DNA of 64,000 nucleotides from Sitta carolinensis (Eukaryota; Chordata; Aves; Passeriformes; Sittidae), in the NCBI GenBank assembly GCA_032173965.1, contig CM063285.1, forward strand, positions 21,735,660 to 21,799,659, written 5' to 3'. The notes beneath the pieces were generated by a model that worked only from the letters and a program-made list of their open reading frames with translations, was not told the origin of the DNA and did no database searches. The translations under genes and the position numbers were made by a program. Shown piece after piece: positions 44,941-59,156 of the stretch; within the stretch, counting starts at the first letter, position 1; every line of letters begins with the position of its first letter.

Positions 44941-47900
44941 TTCCAAGGATTGAAGTTCAGTATAACACTTTGTATGTCTCTGGTGTTGGAGCTATTGAAA
45001 AATGTAAGAAACATAAGCTGACTTCATTTTCGTAAGCAGAAAGAATCTGCATAAACTCTTATTAAAGATGGCATAGAATGAATTCAGGAAAAAACAGAGC
45101 TTTATTCGTTAAACAGTTGATAATGTTTGAAGATCAGGTTTTAATTATTTCTCATTATTTGTTAAGCAAATTAGAAATTCTGAGTGGAAGAAGAAGAGCT
45201 AGTGCATCTCATTTATATGCTGCTTGTGTTTGTTTTACAGCAAGAAAAAAAAAATAATTTCGAGTGATATCTGTTTTAATTCAATAATTACCTTTTCAAC
45301 AATCTTTACTTGTATCGGTGATGTCTAGATAATTAGCTATAAGTTCATCTTTTCACTGAAGGCTATCAAAATATTACAGTTTAGACAATGAACTGGAAAT
45401 GTACTGAGATTTTATTTTTAGTGTTGCAAGCTAAGAATGTATTTGCTTCAAGCTCTGTTTCTTCTGCTGGCTACTCTTACCTAAAACTAGAAACAAGACA
45501 GATAAGTGAAATTTTTTTCAGCGTGGTGAAATTTTCAGAAAATTGTTGAAGATGATACAAAAGCAAATTTGATTTAAAATAGTTCTTTTTGGTCCCTTTT
45601 TGGTTTTTTATACTTCAGTTAGCATGCTATAGTATTTTGGCTAAGATGAGTGAAATTTGCAGAGCCAGAGAATACACATGGACCACAGGAGGTGCAGGTT
45701 TGGTGTAATTCTTTGGAAATGACTCCTGGTATGCTACTTGAGATAAGCTAGGCATCTTGTCTGTTTGAAAGCTTATATATATATTGCTAGTCTATTTTAA
45801 TTCAAGATCAGATATTTGATAGAGATTTCCTTTCTATATTTCTTTAATACCACTCTCTGTGTTTTTATTAACATATTATTTTAGCTGATGCTTGTTCAGA
45901 ACCAATTAAGAGTGCACTATCGCATTCCTACTGTAAGTGAAAAATCACATATTCAGGTGTAGTATCCAAATTTACCTCCTTTAGGTATTTAAAAATTTAC
46001 TGCAAATGCTGTTTTCTGAGAATTTTAAAATTTTTAATAAAAATAACACTTGATCCTTTTAAGGAACAGGCTTAAGGCTTGACACACAGTGGTAAACTGA
46101 ACAGCAATAAATAAACATAAACTTTCTCTCTCTGATCAAGAGTTTGTGATGTAACCTGCAGCTCATTTGGGTTGTAGATGTTTACTCCATCTCCAAATTT
46201 CAAATTCAAAACCTCCAAATTTCAGAGGAAATTTACTTACTGTACAAGTCATTATATAGTGATGAGCTTTGAATCTCCATTGCAATGAAAAATCCCAGTG
46301 GCAAATAAAGAATCTTATCTGAATGTGTCTTAATAACATCTTGTGGCTAGCTGTGCACAAGACTGTGCATAAAGGGTGCCTGGTTACACCAACTTGGGTG
46401 TCTATGAAAATGTGAAAGGCCAAGATATAGCACAGAACACATTCTGTGCCTGTAAGTAATGATCTTGTTTTTAACTGAACCAGGTAAAGTTGAAGCAAAT
46501 GGTATAAAAGTTAATTATAAAAAGATGTTGCTGTCACATGGGCAAATGGCTACAGGAGTGTAAACTAATGTAATAAGGCAAATGTAAATTTGTACAGAGC
46601 ACCCTGGTCTGCCTCTTCCAAACCTAAGAATTTCAATCCAAATGACACTTCTTCATGGTACGATGCCTGTCATGCATCCAGTCTTCCTGTGGCATAGGTA
46701 GTGCAGACATTACATCTAAGTGATCTCATAACAGGTTTCTAATCCATACCTTTGTGATGTGTGTGAGATCCTCTGGTCTACAGTTTCATACATTTGCAAT
46801 TAAATGTGGTGTCCCTTAAGTGATCTGTTTGTTGTGCTCTAGATGACTGCTTGCTATTACTGTGTTGAGAACAGGTTAAAGTGATTAAATGTTACAGCAC
46901 CAGAACCACTGCCACTGTTCTTGCTCTAGGTAAACATCCCTAAGAACAGCGTAGCCAGGACTCTCAATAAATTAATTCATGATGTAGCTTTCCGAGCTGA
47001 GCTGAGCTGTGTTGTAGGACTGTGTATGTTTAATGGAAGATTAAAGTATTATGTGATGCTGAGCTTTTGGGTAAAAAGGCACATGCTGTACTATTGTACA
47101 ATAAATCTACAGTTTTATTTAAAATGTAAAATGTGTGAGTAATTTTCAGGTTCAAAATATGACCTCTTTGGCCGTGCATGTGTGCAAATATGCCATAAAC
47201 ATCCTTAGTGGGTGCATATGCCAATTAATTTGCAGTTTGAACAGAGAAAGGAGACCAGGATTAGTGCTGATATCTCATTGAGAGCCAGCCACGGCTCCAT
47301 AACTTTGTGCCAGAACATCCTCCTTTTGGAGTATATGTCTTTCCGAGCACTTGTCCCATGGAGGCTTCCAAGTCAAATAAGGGATAGTAATGAGATGCTC
47401 TGCCTCCATGCAGGGTTGGTGGGGACAGGGTATTTACAAATCTTTTTCCATATTGATCCTTAGGATTAGAAGGCACAGTGTGCAGTGTTTGCAAATCTGT
47501 GGTACTACACATTCCTTATAACTGCAGGGGTCAGGATCATAGAAAAATGGAAGTCAGTCAAATAAAATCACTGCATCTGAATTGTGTTTCCCAGCTTGGT
47601 TGTGGTCTTCACATCCATATATGTGAATTCACATATAGCTTTGGCTAGTCCTGAGCTGCTAATAACATAATTAAAGTGTAAATTAAAACTGAAATGGTAG
47701 GTTAGAAAGAATTGCTACCAAGTTTCTCTAAGTGTTTTTTAACAGCTATAACAGGTGTCTTAGGAACACTTCATAACTGGGCCATGAAAGGAAGAGGTTT
47801 CAGAGAAGATAGGTTTAGGAGCTTGAATTTAAAGTTAAAAGGTGCAGTTCCAATGAGCTGATTTTCTCCTGTATCTGTGTTTAGTTTGACTCGTGTCTGC

Positions 47901-49855
47901 GGAGGCTGCAGCATAGCAGCAGTTTAATGCTGGCCTCTGAGTTAGAGCAGCTCTCTGGAACTTCCCAGTAAACCTGCTCCACTGCAGGAATGCCTTGTTT
48001 CCTGCTTGTGGTTAGCTCTGGTAATGCAGGACTGAGAAATGCCACTGCAGTGCTTGCTTCCTGAATCTTGCAAAATACGTCTTCTGATCATCTCCTTGCA
48101 GGTATTTTATTCCCTGTGTATGTTTCTGTTTGTGTAGAGCTCTGTCTGTTATGAATAATTTACTGCTCGTTAAACTGGCTCCTAGGTTTGGTCATTGACA
48201 CAGCTTCTCTTCCCTTACTTCTGACTTAGATAATTAAACCCAGAACACAAAAACACTCTGGAGATTTTCTGAAATTCATGGCATTAAAAACCCCAAAATA
48301 TGGGCCTGTTTGCCTCCTGGCTTTGAGGGTTTCAAGTGAGCTTGCTTTGAGATTTTGTTTTTAAAGCCTGTTTTAGGGAGAGAAGTGGATGACAGCTGAG
48401 AAGTTGATGTAATCCTGTGCATCCAGAGACCAAGGCTTTCAGCAGTATAGCAAGTACTGGAATCAGTAGTATAAAAATGAGATACTTAGAAATAACTGCT
48501 CTTTGCTTTTATTAACTTTTATAATGGGAGTACATTAATTGAGTTAAATGGCCTTACAATGCTGATCTTTATTCATCCCTCCTTATTTTACCTCTCTGCC
48601 TTAGGCACTCTATTTCAGCAATGACTTAAACACATCCATGATTAGGTGGTGCTACATTTTCCCTGAATTAATAGGTAATAAACCATTTAATTTTATCTTG
48701 GTTCTCCTTTCATATTCAGCTAAGCCACTACAGATTTTTGTAATCACACATCCCTGTGCACAGTGGAAATTGTCAAAAGAGAGAAGCTGAAGAATTTGGC
48801 TCCTGCATCGGGAATGTAGAGGGAATTCAACATCTGGAAATGCATTGGAAGCAGTTTGGTATTGTGAAATAAATGGGTTTTACAGACCTTTTTCTAATTA
48901 TTCTTTAGTAAAGGCTGAATAGGGTTATGTGGCTCTGGGATTCTAGGAGTGCAGTATGTCCATATCTTTATTGTTAAGGTAAAGCTACTCTGGAGAGGTT
49001 CCTGTTATTACTCGACCTTTAAGCCTAGAATCTGAGTAGTCAGAATTATCTGCTCTCAGGGCTGCTCATTCTGCATTAGCAGTAGTTGTTTCATCTTTTC
49101 TAGGAGAAAGATGCAAAATAGTAAACAAGAAACGAAGTCTACTTTCACCATGTGCAGAATTGGTTGTGGAATTTAAAATTTATTGCAAGACACCAAGTAG
49201 AAAGCATGGCGATAAGCTGGACCAGTTACAACCTACTGCCCACTTAAGCCTTTGAACTGCTGCTTAGTGAAAGATAGGAAATCTTCACTATTACTATCTT
49301 TCAGTAAATCTGGGGCCCTTTCTGTTACATTCAGCCACCAAGAATATGACCAGGGCCCTAATTTAGAGACAAAATACAGAGCTAGATGAACATCTCACCT
49401 GCCAGTAGCATGGCAGTAATAGAGGAGTCCACAGTGTTGGAAGACCATGCTGCAACGGGAGATTCCAGGTCATGAACTTAGCAGAGCATCAGCTCTGGAG
49501 TGTGTTGTGATGCATGTGCTGGTATCCAAGGGTGTAGAACCAACATCCTTCCCCCTTATTCCAGCACCTTTTGCAGAAAAGGTAAATTAAACACATTTCA
49601 GAAACTACAGACAACACTCAAGAGAGGACTCGGCTGCCAAGAACACTACAAAATTATAGTCTGACTTCCCTCCCTTCAGCTCACTAAATATCTGCTCATG
49701 TGGCTTTTCTTGGCTGCTTCCAGTTCTCTTGCAGGGTGTGTCAAAAAACTAGCCCAGTCTGAGAAGCTCAAGGATCACTTGTGCCAAGACCCATGAGGAG
49801 TGGATTATAGGGGCTTTCCGGTACAAAGATCTCAAGTTCGCGCTTAGAATTACAA
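44941..49855. other. Intergenic DNA downstream of CPE (no gene seen)
   Basis: AT-rich sequence. Open frames near 46163, 47212 and 47261 lack domains. Extra AATAAA words are the only gene-related signals. Confidence 0.75.
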
Positions 49856-49996
49856 AATCACAGAATGGTTTGTGTTGGAAGGACCTCAAAGATCATGTAA
49901 TTCCAACCCCTCTGCAATGGGCAGGGAACCTTTCACTAGACCAGGTTGCTCCAAGCCACATCCAACCTGGCTTTTTGAATGCTTCTGGGATGGGAC
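49856..49996 (-). mobile_element. CR1 LINE fragment, 3' portion
   Basis: AATCACAGAATGGTTTGTG, GTTGGAAGGACCTCAAAG, ATTCCAACCCCTCTGC, CTAGACCAGGTTGCTCC and CACATCCAACCTGGC form the antisense of the CR1 3' region. The 3' end is at the left and homology is lost after about 141 bp. Confidence 0.92.
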
Positions 49997-52900
49997 GTTC
50001 AGAACCTCCTGTCTACTGTCCACACCATAATTGGCACAACTGTGAATTTTTTGGGGTGCTGCAGCTTCCTGTTTAGTCAGGTGCCCTGGCATGGCTTGGC
50101 ATTGTGAATCTTCACGTCTCCAGAACGGGGACCCCACCAGGATCTTGCTTTTGGCCTGCGTGCCTGGGTTTCTTCCAGCAGAACACAGCTGCTGCACCTT
50201 CCTGTGGCACAGAGGGGATGAGCTGGCCTGTGCCTGTGACTCCACACCAGAGTGTGGGGGGCACACATTAAGGCTTGGAAGGCGGGAATTGTTCTTGGAT
50301 TCCATAGGTTAGATGTGACTGAGGCATGGTTTCTGAGAAGTGATTGAAGAAACTCAAATCTGAAAAGGAATATCAACAAATGTCATACCACCTACTTTCC
50401 CCTTCAGATTCAGGTAATATATTTGAAGATTTATCATGTTACTCATATTTATCCCTGTCTATGCATATATCAGCATATCTGCTTTATTTCCTGTGGGGGA
50501 GTGAATGCTTTTCAGTTTAAAGAGGTCTTGGATAAAATACAGAAGCAGCTTTGGAAGCAGGAATACACTGAAAAAAACTGGCTGGCTTGTGCTGCGCAGC
50601 ATTTATTATTAATGTGTGGGAAAGGAGGGCATTCAAGTCCCAGTGCTACTAGGTTTTGATGGACATAAATAAAAGTTTTGGAGGTCCATTTTTGCACACA
50701 TTTAATGCATAAAAACTTAGGACCCAGAAAGGTCTTACTGCAAAGAAAAGCAGTCCTGCAAAGTTTATCTTTTGGATTCACTGTGTGCATACATACATAA
50801 GTGTGTGTGGGAGTAAGGGAGCTCTTGCTAGGGCGAGAATGTACATCATCTTCCCTAGGCTATTTCAGTCATTTAGCTGCCCAGAAATCCTTAAAGGCAC
50901 CTATTCTGTTTGCCATTCAGGGCATACAGGCTCCTTGTTTTGTGAATCATATCTAAATTAGACTCCAATGGCAGGCAAGTGAACCCCAGGCTGGCCCTTG
51001 TGTTAGGGGGCTGAGTAAAGAGGTTCTTCTTTCCCCAGAGAGCAAAGAGGGTGCCCTTCATTGAGGGAAGACAGGCAGCCACCTCAGAAAGGGGCTCTGG
51101 AAGCTGAGCTAGTGCTCACAGGGATGTTTTGAAATGTGTGTCATACAGCTCTGCCATAGCAATGGCCGAGTGGGGCTGCCCTGCCTTGCCTCTGAAGCAC
51201 CAGGTGCCCCTCATGCACTGTGCTGCAGCCTGTAGAGCTGAATCTGCTACTGCATTTCGACCTAAACATCTTACCAGCTGGTTTTAGCAGGGCTTTTGCA
51301 AAAGAAACTTCTAAAGGGACTGCTTTCTTACACGTCTTCTGGAAACTGAAGACTAAATTAAAAGAAACTTCTTGTTCTATCAGGACATGATAAATGCCCT
51401 TCCAAATAAATTACAGATTCTGTCTTCAGTTTTCTATTTCCACATACGACAGGACTCAAATCAAATGCTTGTTAACGTATGTGGTAACGTGCAAGATGTT
51501 AAACATCTGCAAAATCTTCTGATCATTTTTGTAATGTCTGAAAAGTTAGACATAGCTTGCAGGGAAATTTCCACTGAAAAGAAACAAAATTTGGAGGACA
51601 CCCCAACTTAAGTCATTCAATATTTGTTTGCCAATGCACTGGATGGTATTATAAGATGCCAAGATAAATTCAAATTAACATGAAAAATATGCAGTCATAT
51701 TGGTTGTGGGTTTACATAAGTTGCTGGCACGTTATGTTAAGAATTCTCAGATAAATAGTTGCCAGGAAAACAAAGTTCAAAAGAAAAAAAAATAATTATA
51801 TATAATAGACTTGAACAAGTGGCACAGAAAAATGAAATTTTTATTCTGCGAAATTGTTCTTCAACAAAGCACTTAAATATGGAGATGTATTCACAGGCTG
51901 TTTCCAAAGTAATTAATCTCAAACCCCTTATTTAAAATTTAAGAAAATCAATGCCAAGATAAAAATAGAAAACACTATGAATTTCAAGATCAAAATACAA
52001 CAAATACAATTTATTTAAAATAGAAAAATATTGCAATTAATATTTCTATATCAAAATGATTAATTTGTGATAAAGCTTCCTAGATGCCCTAGGTGCTTTT
52101 GGAAACTGTGGGTTGAAAAATAATTTTTAGAAAGGGCTATTGAAAAATAAAGAGTAAAATTTTGAAAAACATACCATTTTGCATCAACTTGATTCTTTAA
52201 TTTATAAAAATGAAAATTCAGATTTTTGATATTTTTATAGTATAATGTTTACACTTAAAAGCATTTTTACTAGTTTCATAGTTTTTATTAATATAGCCAC
52301 ATAATTGAAACCACAGTCTAGCAAAGAAAGACTGAACAAGATCAAATAGTTGGCAGCTGAAACTAGGCAAACTTAGAAGCAGAACTAATTTTCAGTATTT
52401 TCTCAGAGAGGCTAATTTACCTTTGAGATAGTTCACGTAGCTGTGCGGTAGATTTTTCATCACATTAATTTTTTTGAAATAAGGCTGTTGTCCTTTTTAA
52501 AAGCTGTTTAAATGCTTTTGTGTTCTTTGGCTGAGCTACTTTATTCTTCATGGGGCACGCCCTCTCAGTCGATTGTCCCACCTTAATTGTTTCCTGAGAT
52601 TTAGATAATCACACATCCCTTTGAGTTTCTGCTTCATTAATCTAGGAGCATTTTTTGATTGACTGATTACACAGTACTGAAAATTCAGGCTTGGATTCCG
52701 TGGGCAGTGTCTGTATGCTGTTAAAATATTTGGGTATTGATTTTCCATGCTTGCTTTTGAGTTACTTCCCTTACTATCTACGGTCTGAATGAAGCTGAGT
52801 GAGATTTTTTTTAGCTTTGATTCTGAACTGAATTTTCAAACACAACAGAACCTGCTGAAGTGTTGCAGAAATGTGTTTGATTTTCAGATCAATCAAAATG

Positions 52901-55900
52901 CTCTAAAGGGCCTTCTCTCCTCCTTCAGTCTTACATGCTTCTTGGTTTTCTTGGAATTGCACTATTCCTAGAATTTACTAATTAAAGACTGGCTTGCTTG
53001 CATGATATTTTTAATGTTAGCAGCTTCACTCCCATAATATCCAAGAAAATATTTTGTATTGCAAGTCTGCATTCCTCAGAAATACATCTACTTCCATGGG
53101 GAGGGATGAGATGTCAAAGCCGTAGATTTTTTTTCTTCCCTACTTCAGTAGTTTGTAATTTTTCTTTCTCCACACCCTCATTTTTTCACTCTAAGATCCC
53201 CAGAGATGGATGCTAAAAGGAGCTGGTTTCCAAGTCAGTAAATGTGAAAGAGGTTACAGTATAATGAAATCTCTTACCTAAAAGGTGAAACTAAGCTGCT
53301 GCTGGTAATAGAAAGTCATAGAGTCACAGAGCATGCACAGCTTTATCTTTTATGTTGAACAGCATCGTTATTCTGGGCTTTTAGACAGAAATTGTTGAAG
53401 GCAATGAATTCATGTTCTACCAGATTTTCACTCAGGAATTTTCTTCTTGAAGATGGGGCTAGAAAGGTGTGATCATAGAATGTAGATCAGTTCCTCATAT
53501 TGTTAATTCTCTTATATTAGACCAAACTAATCCATGACAACTTACAGTTTCTTTTAGACAAATGTCTGCTTAGGTGGATACCATGCAAACCATGAAAAAG
53601 CACTCACAAAAGGGAAACAAAGACTTTTTAAAGGGTTCAAGGCCCAGCACTTTTCTTGGCATATAACAGTCAATTGTAGCTGATTCTCATGGTTTTATTC
53701 AATTTCTCATTTTGCCTTGTAAGGCATATTTTTCCTCAAAGAAGGGATGACCCATGAAATGGCTTTGCTTGACCTACCCTAATCCCCACCACAACAATTT
53801 CAATACTTAATAAACTTACTCTTCCAAATAGTTGGAACTACTCCTTTATTGTTTTATAGTCTTAGATTATGACCTGGATAGACTTAATCTTAGAATCAAA
53901 ACCATGCTTGGTAATGAGAGGAAATATCAGGATAAGCTTCGTTAACTGTAGGCGAACAGCTAAGAACACAAACATCCCAGAGCACATCCACTGAAACTCC
54001 TTCTTGCCTACAGCTAGAGCTGAGAACTGGAAGGCTGTGTGTTCTTGGAGACACTGGATGTACAGTGAAGGAAAATAACAAAGTCACACCACACTTTATA
54101 TTTTAAGCCACATAATTTTGTGTCCTTTCTCTGGGCACAATTGTACTGTGGACTTTCGCACCTGACTAGATAATTGGTGGGGAAGAGGGGAAGCTTTAAA
54201 AGGGGACTCTGTTTGATTTACTCTTCTTCACATTTCTCTGTCATCAACTAAGTAACTAAAACTTCTTAGCAATATTTCCTCTAATATCAGAGTCACAGCT
54301 CCTGTTACTTAGATTTTGCCAATCTCAAACATGTATTTTCATTTGATGTTTTCCAGATATTTCTTCTAGAAATTATGTTGAAACCTTGGAACTTGATTAT
54401 GCATTGAAACTTTGCAATACTGAGATTAGGCTGCAGGTTCACAATGGCCACCAGTGGCACTGCTGTGGGGATGGTAGCAGAGATGTTCCATTATGTGAAT
54501 TCACCAGCTGCAAATCTGCTTCGAGCAGGAACTTGCTGGAATATTTTGAAGCAATAGTTCACATTCATTTTGCTTATACCAACATTATAATTTCTACCTC
54601 TGTGTAATGTCTATGCCCATAATGATTTGTTTATATTGAGGTCATGAAGAGGCAACACGAAGGGACACAATGGGAAATAGCTGTGTGGGGAGGATAGGCC
54701 ATACTCATACAATCTTTCAGCAGCCATCTGTGTTCAAGTTCAAGGAATGTATCTCAATTATTTTCATGTCATACTTTTCCAAAGAATGTTTTCCCTTTAG
54801 AAAGCTGCTGATCAAAATAACCAAAAGATAAAAATCAAGTTGTACAAACATTTCCTGTTACAGCTTCTTTTTTCCCCAAACGTCTTTAATGTTTGAAAAC
54901 CCTGCTTTGAAAACCTAAAAAACAAATAAACAAAAGCTAAAAACTCCTTGGAACTTGGATTATAAATATGTGAAATACCTAATCATAAAATTAAGAACTG
55001 TGTGAATGCCTAAATACCTTTTAATTATTGCTTGATGACCAAAACTAAAAGAGAATCTGGATATCTATGCTATTATGTTTCCATCTTGAAATTCTGTGAA
55101 GGAAGAAATATATTGTGTCTCAAACCACTCCTCCTACTGGACAGTGTTCTGTGATAGAGAGATGGGACAAATACAACTGGATGAGATGATTATCCTCCAT
55201 ATCATCCTAATCTAATGTTTCACAAGTCATCAAATCCAGGTATTTAAGCACCTGTTTGGCCCTTATCCTAGGCCAAATATTTCTCCTATCCCCAGAGAGG
55301 AGGAGAGACGAAATATGTGCCGAACTGACTGCCTACCTCCCATTGAGATTAAAAAGAGATAACTGACAGAGTTCATTTTCCACTCTGGTTTTAAAACCAT
55401 TGAATTCAGTGGAATCACTCTGGATTATAAATGTCATTCTTGGGAGTAGCAAATGACCTTGTGTCCCTTTTCTTTCCACCACAAAGATCCTCTTTCCAGC
55501 TTTCCCATGTTGAGCAAGGACAGATTGGCACGTGCTACTTTTGCACATTTCCCTCTCAATTACCCATTTCCTCTCCTCTGTGCATTTTTGGCACAATGTG
55601 TCATGTTCTGAAACCTCACATATCTGAAACATTTGGAAACACTGAGTTCTGGACACATCTGGTTATTAGATTCAAGATGGCTGCCCCTTCTGTGAATAAA
55701 ACTCTCAGAACTGCCATAGGAAATTCCATTAAATTTTTCCCCTCTATGTTAAAATTTTGCCTCTAATATTTTACTGCTTCATTTATTAAAAAATAAATTT
55801 TATAGTAACCATGAAAAACACTGCAGAAGTTTAAATGAAAAATGTTATTTTTAGGACAAGAATGTAAAATCCTCTTCCAGGTGAGAACATACATTCCCCA

Positions 55901-56253
55901 CAGCTAAATTCAGTGGTAGATCTTGCCATCCACTGTGGTGAATGCTTAGTGACAGGTTATGGCCTTTAGGAAGCAGATCTGTAGATGCATAGAAATAATG
56001 TTTTTCTGTATACTTTTACTGTGAAAGTTTGTGTGTGGCCATATGATCAGCAAACACTTTCTTGTAAAGTTACAGTGTGAACAGCTTGAGAAACCTGTTG
56101 TTTGACTTCAACCTACTGATGTTTGACATCAAACTGGCACACAGAAGGGCTCTTAATGCAAGTTTCATCCTCTGTTCTTAGGAATTAGTAGAACAGTGTC
56201 TTTAGAAATGTCTTGACTCCCCTCTACTTGCTTATAATAACATTTTTCCCATG

Positions 56254-56267
56254 CCAGCAGAGGGTAA
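56254..56267 (+). promoter_or_regulatory. CTCF-like core motif
   Basis: CCAGCAGAGGGTAA matches 12 of 14 positions of CCASYAGRKGGCRS by eye. A motif match alone does not show binding. Confidence 0.3.
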
Positions 56268-58389
56268 ATGACAGGCTGGCTGCTAACTTAAATGCTGAGT
56301 AGCCTTGCTAGAGCTAGCAAACAAATTGAGGCTCATCAAATGTATTCCATTGAATTCTCTGTGTTATTAGGCTTATATCAAGAGTTCTTTCTCCTCTGAA
56401 TTTTAAACATCACACTATTTCCACTTCAGAAACCCCCCACAACCAACTCATTAGAAGTTATTAGAAAATGATCAAGTGTCCACTTATATATAATCTCTTC
56501 TGTTTATAGTATTTTTTCCTTCAGCTAACAAAAGTTTACTTCTCTTTTTGAAAAAAATACAACTTTTTATAAAAAGAATTAGCTTCTTTTTACCTGTTGC
56601 TCCCTGAAGAAAATCTCTTGTTTATTTTATTAACTCATTATGTAGTAAGCTGGTGATCAGGTAATAATTTGTATGTGCTTTCATTTCTGGTAAATGGATG
56701 AGAAACTAAACTTCAGTTACAGCAATGGCAGCTTTTACTAGCTACAAGCCAAAAGGCTAAGGACATGTCTGAACTAACTTGGATGGTGCAGTGCCTGCCT
56801 ATGGCACGTTGTGAATTTAGGCCCAAAATAAGTTTAAGGATAGTGATATAATGAGGAAAACAGTCCACAGGAGGGGACGGAAGAGGTGTACTAAAATCTT
56901 TCAATACTTCTGCCTCTATAGATTATTACAGACTTTAATATTAAAGACTTAGCTGAGTTGCTGTCCCATTGAAGAGAATAGAAATATTTACGTGGCTGGT
57001 ACAGAATCAATATCTTGCTGAATTAATGTTCAACATATTTAGAAAAAAAAAGAAGTTATTATCACCCTGGAAGTCTATTTACACTTGCTACCTTTTCTCA
57101 TGGCCTAATGCACAACAGATGCACTAACAAGAGACATTATCTGCCTTAATTGTCCTGCACCTCCCTCCCTGCTGGAAGGGACCAATCTGCTGACAGAGCC
57201 AGTGTAGTGTTTAATTTTAAAGGGTATTGGTTAGCTTAAAAAGGAGGGGTTTGCTAACTTGACTCTTTTAGACTGAAATTAATTAGGGTGCTTGTCAGCC
57301 TCCACCCCTTAGGCCAGCTGCTTATGGGCTCCACGCGTGTTCACATCCTGAAGCACAGTGTAAGTAAAACCTGTGGGTCAATAACAAACAAAACCTGAAT
57401 TTGATAAAGGGTATATCTTGAATATTAATTATAGTAATAACAAATATAAGTGGGTAACACGGTGGCCAAAAAATGGCTACAGTCCATTAAATGCATGTTT
57501 TTAATTACACCCGGTGCAAAGTATCATGAGAAGACCAATAAAGTGAGCACATGTGTTAACAAAGAGAACCAGTAATTTAAGTCCCAACAGTTAGCAAAAA
57601 AGAAGGTAAAATCTGGTTTATTTATTCATAAATTGTTATGCATTAAAATATCGTTATTTATGCATAAAATTAGGCCCTTGGTATATTGTTAAAATTGCAA
57701 GACACTAAAAAAACACGTCTGTAGCCAGTTCATATATAATTTGGTATATGTAACTGGTTTTGGGGCTTAAAGACACTTCCTCAGTTCCGTAATGGAAATC
57801 CAGTGGAAGCTGCATTTTGAAAGCAGAGGCCATGTCCTTTTCTGGTAATAATAAGGGTTTTTTTCCCTGTTCTTTCTTTCCAGTGAAGAGTCTGTTTTCT
57901 CTCAGGTGCACCGGCAGATGGGGTGAGTGTGAAACCGCTTTTTTTTTCTTTTGCATTCAGCATTCCCTGCAGCAAGGTAGCCAAGGGAGAAACGGGTGGA
58001 AGGTGAGAGTGCTCAGTGACAGAGTGTCCTCCTGGAGAACCTGGTGGCCAGGGCCTCTCGTGTACTGTGCCAGAGCAATCTCTTCCTTTGTAGCTTTCTC
58101 TGTCTTAGAAGTTAACCTTTGCATTCCGGACCTGGGTCAGTTTGCGTCTTGAAAGAACTCCTCCAGAAAAGATAAATCTTACCACAAATACTGGGGAGAT
58201 GTGCTTCAGGGTCTAGGTCTGAGTGTAAAAGCTCAGATTCTTAAACTGGAGTGAGGCTGGAGTGTTCAGAGTGGTGGGGCATTGCTCAGCACTCAGTCGT
58301 TGCAAGACTTCAAAATAGCGAAGCTCTACTTTTATGCCTAAATGTCTCCTGCTCTTAATTTGGGTGTGCTGTGCCTCCAGCAGTGTTCA

Positions 58390-58840
58390 CACATGGGGAA
58401 TTCGGCGACCATTACCAAGTAATGCAGGGAAGGATAGTGCTCAAAAGTGGGATGTGCAGCTGCTAACAGCTAACACAGAGTGGTGAGCTGTGGGAAACAC
58501 CAGTCTCCCAAACTCTCTCTTGGAACAGGATTGGGAAACTGCCATGCGCCTGCCTGGAGCAGTGACTCCTGGCTTGGGGTGAATGGTAGGAACACCCTGC
58601 CACTACGGCGTGGAACAGTCCTTTGCCTGCACAAAGTGAACTCTGCCTCCCTTGCCAGCCAAGGACTTGGCAGTGTAGTTTAGCCGCTGTCCTTGTCTCG
58701 ATAACGGCAGTTTAATTAGTTACTGAAAGTAGCTTTCATCAGAAAGCCTGGGATTGTTCCCCTCGCCTCCACCCAGAGATCTGGGCGCTCCAGAGCGGGG
58801 TAATCGTGTTGCTGTCAGGGATGAGAGAACGCGTCCCCTC
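58390..58840. promoter_or_regulatory. CpG-enriched block, candidate promoter or enhancer
   Basis: CpG dinucleotides, very sparse elsewhere in the window, cluster here. About nine fall between 58680 and 58860 (for example CTCGATAACGGC, GGGCGCTCCAGAGCGGGG and AACGCGTC). No TATA box or known exon can be tied to it. It may mark the promoter of a non-coding transcript or a regulatory element between CPE and the next gene. Confidence 0.4.
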
Positions 58841-59142
58841 CAGGGGAGGACCATTGAATCCAAGTCATCTGTTGCTGCACGAGAACAGCTGACATTTCTA
58901 AAACTTTCAGTGGCTGTACCTGCCAAGGACACTGAGAGTCAGCAAGTGGCTGCTTCTGGAATAGAGCTTTTTAATGGTCCTGAATCTGTCATTAACACCA
59001 GTCACAGGTTTCTTGGGATTAAGTAACCTGTAGGAAAACTGTTCTGCTTCAAGATAAAATACATTGAGGAAAGACGACTAAGGGGTAAATTTAAGTTTTG
59101 TCATGTAAACCCTGGGAAACAGAATTACAACATACACTGCAT

Positions 59143-59156
59143 ACACTAGATGGCAA
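59143..59156 (+). promoter_or_regulatory. CTCF-like core motif
   Basis: ACACTAGATGGCAA contains the ACTAGATGGCA core and matches 12 of 14 positions of CCASYAGRKGGCRS. Occupancy is not shown by sequence. Confidence 0.35.

Noticed and set aside
49886..50379. Overlapping open frames of 100-139 codons on the minus strand
   Set aside because: They begin in a CR1 fragment and continue through a GC-richer block with no known domain or conserved start.
53311..53480. CATAGAGTCACAGAG-like words resembling the CR1 3' tip
   Set aside because: The similarity is limited to a few bases and the diagnostic CR1 body does not follow.
58480..59026. Plus-strand frames of 67 and 90 codons in the CpG-enriched block
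   Set aside because: No similarity to TLL1 or any other family I recognise. Kept as candidate regulatory or non-coding DNA only.
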